From assembly GCA_035772405.1 (NCBI GenBank), contig JAYKKM010000193.1, forward strand, positions 3,688,501 to 3,752,500: 64,000 nt of DNA. The letters are read 5' to 3'. The position numbers and the translations under genes were made by a program. This document shows, piece after piece, positions 17,294 through 25,959 of this stretch (positions are counted from its first letter, which is position 1; each line of letters begins with the position of its first letter). Origin of the DNA: Chrysogorgia sp. JL179-B06 (lineage: Eukaryota > Cnidaria > Anthozoa > Scleralcyonacea > Chrysogorgiidae). A model generated the notes under the pieces. That model searched no databases and had not been told where the DNA came from. It worked only from the letters and a program-made list of their open reading frames with translations.

Positions 17294-18532
17294 ATGAACG
17301 TCACGTCAGCAGAGTTGAGTCCTGGTTTTAGACGAGCGACCATGGGTGTCATAAAAGGGGTGAGAACGCAGCATGTGATCACGTTGAACCCTAATAAAGT
17401 CAGTCCTGGTGAGGAACTTTACATTGACATACCGAAGCTCAAGGTTAGCAGCTGTTTGGTGCCTGGGTCGTTGGGTTTAGTGTTCGACTTTAAGAATGCG
17501 AACGCTAAAAGTTGGTTCTTGAACAATGTGAGCAAGTTGTTGGTTGAGAAACTTGTTGTGAGACTAGCTGGGGAAACTGTGTATGACAACAATGGGGAAA
17601 ATTACACTGGTGTCTATCGCGACCTTTGGGAAAGTGTTACTGTGCGAGACCAAATGATTGATTATGGTATTGGTGGTGAGAACTTGAGAAAGCTAATTTC
17701 TAAGGACGACAGTGGCGCGACAAGTGGGAACGTTGCTAAAGTTAGTGACGCGTTAATGTTTGGTGTGATTGGAACGAAACAGCGGATAAAGCTCGGCAAG
17801 ATCATGAATGACCATGGGCTGTACGCTCCTTTTAGCATGAACAACAACTTGCAGTACGTGATCACACTTCCGAAGGCCGCAGACATCATGGTGGCGCAAT
17901 CCAATGAAAATGTAGGTGGATACACTCTGGAGAACCTCGAGCTTGAGTACGAAACGATTGATAATCAGGAGCTCTCTGATGAAATAACGTCGGGCTATGC
18001 AAGTGGTCGTAGTTTGTCATACGAACACGTTACGTTGATGAAAACCACTGAATGGGACAAAGGCACAACCATTGTGAATGAGAATGTTAATCTACCAAGA
18101 AAAAGCATGAAGGCGATTGTGTTGCTATTCACGAACAAGGTGCGAACAGACAGTGAGGAGTTTCTTTACCCAAATATTGAGAGTGTTAGAGTCACGATTG
18201 AAGGTGTGCCAAATAGCGTGTACTCACAGGGTATTCCAAAGTCGAAGTTCTACGCAGAAGCGAAGCGACTGTTTGGGTTGGGTGAAGAACACGCTCAGTT
18301 CATGACCATACAGAAGTTCTATAAAGATGGCTTTGCGCTAGTCATTGACTTGAGGAGCGTTCAAGATAATTACAACGTCGCCACTGGTAAAAAAATTGTG
18401 AACACACAATCTGGTGTGCTTCTTGAGATCACTAAGAAAGCGACGACTGCGAATGTTATGTGTAGGGTGTTTGTGATGAGTGATGGACTGGTCAACTTCA
18501 TGAACAATGGGTTGCAGTCAATCCAGTATTAA
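17294..18532 (+). CDS. Major capsid protein (double jelly roll)
   Basis: 412 aa. Polinton MCP pattern: N-terminal ITLNPNKVSPGEELYIDIPKL strand, WFLNNVSKLLVEKLVVRLAG, YRDLWESV, a central NNLQYVITLPKA and ENLELEYE, then a second barrel with PRKSMKAIVLLF and a conserved terminal FVMSDGLVNFMNNG. The trimer would build the capsid hexons. ATG at 17294 follows AAAGTAT; an upstream ATG at 17283 is out of frame. Intact. Confidence 0.92.
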   Translation: MNVTSAELSPGFRRATMGVIKGVRTQHVITLNPNKVSPGEELYIDIPKLKVSSCLVPGSLGLVFDFKNANAKSWFLNNVSKLLVEKLVVRLAGETVYDNNGENYTGVYRDLWESVTVRDQMIDYGIGGENLRKLISKDDSGATSGNVAKVSDALMFGVIGTKQRIKLGKIMNDHGLYAPFSMNNNLQYVITLPKAADIMVAQSNENVGGYTLENLELEYETIDNQELSDEITSGYASGRSLSYEHVTLMKTTEWDKGTTIVNENVNLPRKSMKAIVLLFTNKVRTDSEEFLYPNIESVRVTIEGVPNSVYSQGIPKSKFYAEAKRLFGLGEEHAQFMTIQKFYKDGFALVIDLRSVQDNYNVATGKKIVNTQSGVLLEITKKATTANVMCRVFVMSDGLVNFMNNGLQSIQY

Positions 18533-18547
18533 ATCAAACGTGAGTTA

Positions 18548-19147
18548 ATGGAGACTCCGTTTAATGCGCTAATTGTTGGGATGACAGCTTGTGGTAAGAC
18601 GCATTATTTACTCAATACATTGGAATCTGAGTATTGTGGTAAATTTGACTACATTGTGTTGATTTGCCCTACTTTTGAGTGGAACAAAGCATATCAAGAT
18701 TGGAGATATGTGCGTGACCCTGATGTGTTGGCGATAGACTGTGCACAGGATAACGTTGACGCTGTTCTCAAGTGTGTGACGAACGTTTTTAAAGGCACTA
18801 ACACTCTGATTGTGTTGGACGACTGTGCAAGTGGGCAGGACGTCAAGAATAGGACTAGTCAATTGGTCAACTTAGCTTTTAGCGCGCGACATTTTATGTT
18901 GAGTGTTATTGTCATCACACAACAACTGACGTCGATCGCAAAACCGTATAGAGAAAACATTAGTAAGCTCATTTGCTTTTACTGTCCGAGCAGAAGTGAT
19001 ATGAAGGTTGTTATTGACGATTATCTTGGAAACATTAGCAAAGAGGAAGCGTCGGCGATTGTGACCGCATTAAAAAATAATAAGTACGCTAGACTCGAAA
19101 TCTCACTGCGCTATCCATACAGTTACGAAGTTGTTATTCCGCAATAA
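18548..19147 (+). CDS. Genome-packaging ATPase (FtsK/HerA, A32-like)
   Basis: 199 aa; translocates DNA into the capsid. Walker A GMTACGKT lies near residues 11-18, Walker B TLIVLDDC near 94-101 and sensor VITQQ near 124-128. Length is typical for Polinton and virophage packaging ATPases. Lies 15 bp after the major capsid gene. Intact. Confidence 0.93.
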   Translation: METPFNALIVGMTACGKTHYLLNTLESEYCGKFDYIVLICPTFEWNKAYQDWRYVRDPDVLAIDCAQDNVDAVLKCVTNVFKGTNTLIVLDDCASGQDVKNRTSQLVNLAFSARHFMLSVIVITQQLTSIAKPYRENISKLICFYCPSRSDMKVVIDDYLGNISKEEASAIVTALKNNKYARLEISLRYPYSYEVVIPQ

Positions 19148-19150
19148 AAT

Positions 19151-19660
19151 ATGGGTATAAGTAATAACGTGATGGTGAAACGCAAAAGTGAAGAAAACCC
19201 CACGATTGAGGAATTAGTTGAGGAGACCGTTGACACTTCGACAGTGGAAGACAACATTGACATTAGGAGAGCTGAACTTATTAGACTGTCTGGTGACGGT
19301 GTGGTAAGCCAATCTGAAGCATACATTAAAAAAGCGTCCGCAAAGGTTATCGACAAGATATGGCGCCAACACGAGTTGAAGAGAATGGAAATTGCAAACG
19401 CTTTTCTCACCGACTTGCTAATCAGCAAATTCGCTAGCCTACTGGATGGGTTGAACGCTATCGAGAACCCTGACGAACTAAACGACGAGTTGCAAAAAGA
19501 CCCGTTATTAAAAAAAGACGTTGAGAGCATTGTCGCGATTGTGACACCGTACGTGCCTTTCTTAGGCTTGTTGTCGGGAGGGATCACAACGTCGAAATAT
19601 GTGTACGATCACCATTTTAGAAGTGCGACAAACGCTGAAAATAGCGAACAAACGGACTAA
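19151..19660 (+). CDS. Unknown 169-aa protein ending ENSEQTD
   Basis: Acidic N-terminal third (EELVEETVDTSTVEDN), helical middle (VIDKIWRQHELKRMEIANAF), a moderately hydrophobic segment (VESIVAIVTPYVPFLGLLSGGI, about residues 120-141) and a short polar tail. It starts three bases after the packaging ATPase stop and is the last gene before the right terminal repeats. Its final seven residues are identical to those of the DNA polymerase at the other end. No family recognised. A function linked to termini, polymerase or packaging is speculation from position and the shared tail. Confidence 0.75.
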   Translation: MGISNNVMVKRKSEENPTIEELVEETVDTSTVEDNIDIRRAELIRLSGDGVVSQSEAYIKKASAKVIDKIWRQHELKRMEIANAFLTDLLISKFASLLDGLNAIENPDELNDELQKDPLLKKDVESIVAIVTPYVPFLGLLSGGITTSKYVYDHHFRSATNAENSEQTD

Positions 19661-19726
19661 TCTATTATTAACAGGTGGCAATAATCTAATTTGCATAACA
19701 GGTGGCAATTTTATCACGCGTGAGAC
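19661..19726. other. Short spacer with GGTGGCAAT repeats
   Basis: AACAGGTGGCAAT occurs twice (about 19670-19683 and 19698-19710) between the last gene and the subterminal repeats. Confidence 0.6.
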
Positions 19727-20130
19727 ACTTTTACGATACATAAATTTGTAAAAATGTTTAAACGACTATTTTTTAAATGTGATTTGACAAATTTGTGAAA
19801 ATGTTGAAACGACACTCTTTATTTTTTAAATGTGATTTAACAAATTTGTGAAAATGTTGAAACAACTATTTTTTAAATGCGATTTGACAAATTTGTGAAA
19901 ATGTTGAAACGACACTTTCTATTTTTTAAATATGATTTGACAAATTTGTGAAAATGTTGAAACGACACTTTCTATTTTTTAAAATGTGATTTGACAAATT
20001 TGTGAAAATGTTGAAACGACACTTTCTATTTTTTAAATATGCGAAAACGATGAAGCGACACATTCTATTTTTTTAAATATGCGAAAATGACGAAGCGACA
20101 CATTCTATTTTTAAAAATACGACTGAAATA
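19727..20130 (+). repeat. Right subterminal repeat array
   Basis: About six full units of roughly 50-58 bp with the core ATTTGACAAATTTGTGAAAA then TGTTGAAACGACAC and TTTCTATTTTTTAAA, plus two shortened units (GCGAAAATGACGAAGCGACA). The left end has only three units in inverted orientation, so the two ends are asymmetric. Confidence 0.9.
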
Positions 20131-20254
20131 ACACCAAATTTAGCGAAAATCGCGATTTGGTATAAATTTGGTGTTGTTTCGCTAGTCTCGCGTGTGTTTG
20201 ACATCAATTGAGTAGAAAACGTGAGGGGTGTCAAGCTTGATTAACGACCGCCAT

Positions 20255-20428
20255 AGTAGTATAGAGAGTGGGGTTTATGGGATCACTTGACGCGAACCAT
20301 AATATGAGTGTGCTGAAACGATGCCAAACTTCGCCGAATTGCGATTTGGCATAAGTTTGGTGTCGCTTTGACACACTCATATTATGGTTTGCGTCGGGTG
20401 AGCCCGTAGCCCCACTCTCTATACTACT
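20255..20428 (-). repeat. Polinton right terminal inverted repeat, palindromic
   Basis: 174 bp, reverse complement of 2999-3172 with one visible difference. Like its partner it can fold back on itself. It ends ...TATACTACT next to the AAATAA duplication. Confidence 0.95.
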
Positions 20429-20434
20429 AAATAA
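20429..20434. repeat. Polinton target-site duplication, right
   Basis: AAATAA, identical to 2993-2998. Confidence 0.9.
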
Positions 20435-22757
20435 ATCAATAAATCAATAAATAATGATAAAGAAAGGTCGTTTCCCATATTCTTTGACATGTTATTTGAA
20501 GAAACATTCATCAAAAATGTAAAATATTGTAAGTTGTAGAAATGATTTTTCTCTAAGTTTCTGTTATAACACGTAAATGTGGTAGAAGAAAATAATTAAG
20601 GAAAAAGTTATGGTCATGCACCGACCTTCTTTAAGAACTATGGCCTTAAACCGGCATTATCAAGTAGTTTACAAACCTACTTGCTGTGTAACCGTTCTCT
20701 GAAAAAAATGATTTAGTCCCTTAATAACTCTTCCCTACCAGTACATAAGCGGCCATTGTTAGATTTGGCACTAAATTGTCCTAAAATGGTCGGAATTTTT
20801 TGAAAGTGTTGCATAACGGCCATAAAAGCACTGATTATTGGATGTGTGCAGTAAATGTGCGCAATGCAAAACTGCGGAATCACCTTAAAGGCCTTTTATT
20901 TAAAAGTAATTTATTTTTTGACCACAGTTCCCATTTAAAGGACATTGGCGACACAAATCTTAATTTTAAATTTTTGACTTTATGATTAACAAACAGGCTT
21001 ACGAACGAAACAACAACACTAATTTTAATCAAATAAAATCCTGTCATCCGCCATCTTGTTATAATACTTTGCGTAGTTAACCAGGAAGTTGGTGACGTCA
21101 CAAGCAAGTGACGTCACAAGCAAGGGTAAACCTGATGAAGCTACTCTGTGGGTCATTAAGTAAAAAATTTGGAATTATGATTTTTGTTGCTCAAACAAGG
21201 ACATTACCAAAATCTGGTTTAGATTACAAAATTCATGTTCGTACATTTAGATCACATAAACGTACTAAAGTATTCTGCATTTCAGGGCGCAGTCCTTTAA
21301 GCGTGGACGCGCAGTTCTTTAAAATGTCCATGAAGTGAAAAATCGATTTTCCAATTATTGCATAAAAAATCTATTTAGTGCACCTTCAATCCTTTAAAAC
21401 AAAGAAGTTAATTCGCGACTAAAAAATGCGTTTTATAAGGTAGGTCTCTTACGCCTCCAGTTGTCGAAATTCGTTTGCACATCGAAGAGGGTATCAGGTG
21501 ATCGATGATTATGTAGTTGGCCTCAAGCAAAAGAGTCCAGCTATTTCTCCGTGTAAACAACAATAATAATAATAATAATAATAATAAACAACTTTATTGC
21601 CAGAGGGTAACACTCGACAGTTTACACTGAAAAACACGTGGCCCTCTATAAACCGTTCATGAATGGCTCTATAAACGCCATAAATTTGGAATCCGGAAAC
21701 CTTTCCTGCCGCGTAAATGCTTGAAGTCGAATTTCCCGTCATGAATTTCTAATCAGTTTTTTCATTTAACCAGGTGTCAGCTGTCCAAGATCGAAACGGT
21801 CGTGTTGTGTCAGGTGATATAATCAAACCACGTGCGTTGTCAGAGTACGTTGTTTTAGAAAGACATTTGGCAAGTGAACATGGACAATGGAAGATCTGCG
21901 GTAAACTATTTCCTAAACACTAGATTAGGGCACTGGTTACACAGTTACAGTGTCGTACAAAATCAGACCATTCCCGAAAGAGTTGGTTACTTTTACAAGG
22001 CTGCAAAATAAATATTTTTTCGTGGCAGGACAGATGTATGACCAATTCCCCATTTTGGTGGGACATACTGTAAAACTATTATCACTATATTCAGAATCAT
22101 CCTGGGGGTAACATGAAACGGAAAATTGTTGACTCGAGCGGGATTCGCACCGTTGACGCGAAAATTATTATTATCATTACTCGAGTCGTTGCTCGATTAT
22201 TATTATCATTACTCGAGTAGTTGGGCAAGTGCATGCCATGTCTACTTGAAACTTCCATGGCTTGGACAACTCACAGAACAATATTTCGAAAATACTTAGA
22301 TGCATTTTGGGCAAAACGTAGATGCATTTTGTTCAACTAATACTATATCCTACCACCTCACCCTAAGGAATCTCTACCTGCAGCTTTTTTTTTTCATGCT
22401 GCGTAGTATATCAATTTACATGTGAGTGTGGATCTCGCTACGATCTCGCTACAATTTCATCAATCGCAAAACATCTTTTGTCTAAATTTGCCTGTTCGGC
22501 TTTTTCTTTGAAGGTAATGGGATCCGTGTATATCAAACTCAAGGATCCGGTTGTTCGCCAATAAAAAAGATTTTATTTTTAACCAGACGTTATTTTGGCG
22601 AGTCATCCCGGGATGGCGGCGTCATCGTCTTTAACTTTAGTGTGAATAGATCTCCATTTCTCGGTTTCTGTTAATAGACGTCGCCGCCCTGACAGTTCTT
22701 TACCATTTCAGAATCATACACGATTATAATTTAAACACTACACATCCTTACAGAGAT
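20435..22757. other. Intergenic, no gene seen
   Basis: AT-rich host DNA. Small features: TGACGTCACAAGCAAG doubled at about 21093-21125, (AAT)n at 21561-21587, and a doubled ATTATTATTATCATTACTCG unit at about 22165-22223. No convincing coding frame. Confidence 0.6.
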
Positions 22758-23854
22758 TAGAGGTGTGCATCGGATCGGATTGGACAGTTAGAATCCGACA
22801 ATTGATTAATGATCGAAATCCGATCCGATCCGAAAAATTTGTATCTGGATCCGACGTCAATATAACATGCCAATCCAATCCGATCCGGAAAAAATCCGAA
22901 CTGAAATTATACCCTTTCCATTTTCCAATACATAAACTTTTGTACAGGATACTGCGTTATTACAATAAATCTGAGTTGTCATCAAAATGTAAACCGTTTA
23001 ATCAAATGAAAATTGAGCAGATAAATAGATAATACATGACAGAAAGTTTTTACAAATTACAAAATAAAGCTAATCGAGAAGTCTAACGTCAGAAAGAACA
23101 TCTACATTCTACAAAATCTACATCATCCATTTCTAATGTATCGGCCACGCATTCTGTTTAAGAAAGCTTCGTATACAAAGAAGCGCGTTGACATTCTTTG
23201 GCGCGAGTCGTGTGCGTCGAACATTGCTATTCCATCCGGCTTGCGAGAACTATCTTTCTGCTCAAGGGCAGCGTTGGCCCACCGGGAGCTTTCCCGGTGG
23301 GCCCCCGAAAATCTGGTGTTGGTGGGCCCCAAGCAGGCCCCAAACAATGACACACCCTGCTCTCCCGCTGTGAGTATCGAATACGTTTCCTGGGTCCTAT
23401 TTTTGAGCCACGCCGCCCCTGTTTCTGCTGACGCACTGCTTGCAGGGCAGGCTAAAAACTCTCCACTCCCGTTCAACTTCAAAGTGAAACAATTACTAAA
23501 TGTTGTCGATTGTTGACAACGTCTTAAAGTGTATCTTGTTACCGAAGCAAATGGTTAATATGTCATCACTCATCAAATAAACTATAATACGAGGTAATAT
23601 GAAACCGTAAACAGTTAAACACAGCAGAAGCACGTCAATTATGTTAACAAATAGCATACATTAATCTCTCAGCAGTAATGTTTTATTGTTTCAAATTTGT
23701 GAATCGTAATCCGATCAGATCCGACTGCCATACAACTTTTTCAATCCGATCCGCCGATTGCCGAACAACTTTTCTAATCCGATCCGATCCGAAATTTTTA
23801 TTTATCGCTCCGAATCCGAACGAATCGGATTCAGATCGGATTTGCACATCTCTA
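22758..23854. mobile_element. Non-autonomous hAT-like element
   Basis: Begins TAGAGGTGTGCATCGGATCGG and ends with the inverted partner (ATCGGATTTGCACATCTCTA), inside arrays of GATCCGATCCGAA on both sides. This style of terminus is known in hAT transposons. The flanks TTACAGAGAT and TTACAGATGAT are near-matching and may be a mutated duplication. The interior has no transposase I recognise; a GC-rich island with a 12-bp hairpin (23276-23303) sits in it. Confidence 0.55.
23276..23303. other. Perfect GC-rich hairpin
   Basis: GGCCCACCGGGA, four-base loop, then its exact complement. Conspicuous in AT-rich DNA; role unknown. Confidence 0.85.
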
Positions 23855-24062
23855 TTACAGATGATCATAAGCGTTGAGCAGCGGAATCCCGAATGTGCGA
23901 GTTCAAATCCCGTTCGAGTTAACAATTTTCTGTCGACTCAGTAGCTAGTGTAGGTTAATCATGTTCATTCACCATGTTCATTCACCATTGCTGTTTTTCC
24001 GAGCAATATTTAAAATTTTCACCATTATTCTATTACTTCTTTAAATATGGAACAAGCGCACA

Positions 24063-24580
24063 AAGGCTGCTTCTCATGATCACGCAGATCGTTCGAGTCG
24101 CTTCAAAGATTGCGCAGATGATTTATTACATTTTTTTATTAATTTTGCCATTTACAACTTCCATTTATTATTTACAAAAATTAAAGATTATTGTAGGGCT
24201 AGGGATCTACTAGAATCCTATACAGGCTTTTTATTAAGACATCCAGTTAAAATTATATTTTAATTAATATTTAGATATAAATCAGTTCAAAGTATTAATA
24301 TAAAATAATAATTGTTTATATCTAATAAGAAAGATTATAAGAAAATTGTCTATATCTAAAAGATAATATAACGCAAAAGATTAATACGTATAGTACGTAT
24401 ATATTTATATATAATACACAATGGCTTAGTTAAAATTGGCAAAGCAGAGAAAATAACTGTCTTACCAGATTCCAACCAAACCACAGTATACAAAACTATA
24501 TATAATACAAAAAGAAGATACTGTAATTGTTCAGTATATTGTAATTACATAGTCGGGACGATTATATGAGAAGCAGCCTT
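24063..24580. mobile_element. MITE with perfect 15-bp terminal inverted repeats
   Basis: AAGGCTGCTTCTCAT at 24063-24077 and its exact complement at 24566-24580 flank a very AT-rich 490-bp interior without coding capacity. No clear target duplication. Confidence 0.65.
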
Positions 24581-25057
24581 AAGGAGCGGCTGCCTGTCAA
24601 TTATAATTAGTTATAGGTGCGGATATTATTTGTCAATTGAGCACAAACTATTAATTAAAAATCTTATTCAATATCTCCCGAAAACTTGACCAAAGTAAAC
24701 ATTTAAATACGGAGCGAGCACGTAAGTAGAGGACGAGTGGTTTTTTACTGTCATTAAATAAAGTCTTTTCATTTCGTCGTATTTCTTGCATTTTCTACTG
24801 TGAATAACTATGTATTATATCTTATTTGCCTGGCTCATGGCCAAACATTATGGACATTTGAGCTAACATAGCAATCAGCGGTTTCCCGTACAAGATTATG
24901 ATGTGGTGTTTCAAGCGCAGACCTCTAGATGTCCTGTCTAGTCTCCCCAGGAGATTTATTATAATCATGAAATATTTAATGACATAAAGATTTATCATTT
25001 ATAAGCCTTCCGAAGCCTGTTATGGCAAAATAATTTACGGTTAGGATTATGTTTATG
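24581..25057. other. Intergenic, nothing recognised
   Basis: AT-rich; no gene or clear repeat structure. Confidence 0.5.
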
Positions 25058-25175
25058 ATTAGGGTTAAAAACCCACACAGGGGGTATAAAACCCGCACAC
25101 AAGTGGTTTAGTGGTTAGGGCTAGAAAACCCAGACAGGGGATTAATGGTTAGGGTTAGAAAACCCACACAGGGGA
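25058..25175. repeat. Minisatellite with GGTTAGGGTTAGAAAACCCACACAGG-type units
   Basis: About three diverged units of some 45-50 bp, each ending AAAACCCACACAGGGG. It contains short TTAGGGTTAG stretches but is interstitial and degenerate, not a telomere. Confidence 0.7.
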
Positions 25176-25505
25176 GTTAGCGATTGGGTTAGCATATTCA
25201 TGAAGGAAGACGAGTATAATTATAAACAATCATTGCAAATTGGATAAGATAAGTTAAAGGCTAAAGCTCCGTGTGCCATTATTTAACTGAATTATCTCTA
25301 TGAAAGCAGCGTTGTATTTTATCATGCCATATTATTTTCATTTTGTAAAAACATCTGCTACATTACTGCGGACGCAATGTCCCATATTTCTGGCCATTGT
25401 GATAATTGACGTTATTTTATTGCACATGATGCACGCACGTATGCGCGCTCTGCACAGAATTCTACTCAACCAATTCGTCCTCTTTCTTTTTACACATTGG
25501 GGACC

Positions 25506-25959
25506 TTAACTCTTTCCCTACGGGCGCAGTTAAAATGGGTCGTTGATGACCCGCAAAGTCGTCAATCGAAAAACACGGCACACGGTAACGCAAGATTAAA
25601 AATTGAAATTCGACAAGCGCCAGGAACATGAAATCCACGCACACGCCAAGTTTGATTTGATTTCATAAACAACTCTGCGATTGGTGGCATTTTTAGTTTT
25701 CAAGATGCTATGCGGGCGTGCAAGATGGCCTTTTCTGGAAAAATGTAAATTTTTCAACCTGATTTATGATAATTAATGCTAATTTATATTAACATAATGT
25801 GTTTTGTTCGGGAAATTTAAAAGAACAAGTAAAAGCCGGTTTATTGGGCTTCCAGAAAATGTATAGCTTTCGCAACAGTTATGGTTATTTCAAGAGATAT
25901 CAATAGAACAACGTGGTCGTTCAATTTTTGATGTTTTTCAGCCGTAATGAAAGAGTTAA
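25506..25959. mobile_element. piggyBac-like MITE, copy 1
   Basis: 454 bp from TTAA to TTAA. Ends TTAACTCTTTCCCTACGG and CCGTAATGAAAGAGTTAA form an imperfect 18-bp inverted repeat including the TTAA target, the hallmark of piggyBac-type insertion. No transposase. Confidence 0.75.

Larger units (their letters stand above)
2999..20428. mobile_element. Complete Polinton/Maverick element, 17,430 bp
   Basis: Self-synthesising virus-like DNA transposon. The ends are 5'-AG...CT-3', as in Polintons, with 174-bp inverted repeats and a perfect 6-bp target duplication. Hallmark genes are all recognisable: protein-primed DNA polymerase B, retrovirus-like integrase with chromodomain, packaging ATPase, double-jelly-roll major capsid and penton-type minor capsid. 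No adenovirus-type cysteine protease was seen. Near-identical termini (one visible difference between the 174-bp repeats) and long open frames suggest a recent insertion, although three possible frame breaks are present. Confidence 0.96.

Noticed and set aside
23123..23516. Overlapping open frames on both strands (119 and 126 aa)
   Set aside because: They lie in a GC-rich patch with few stops by chance and show no domain or family signature.
25058..25175. Telomere repeat
   Set aside because: Only short TTAGGGTTAG stretches in a degenerate longer unit, well inside the window among dispersed repeats.
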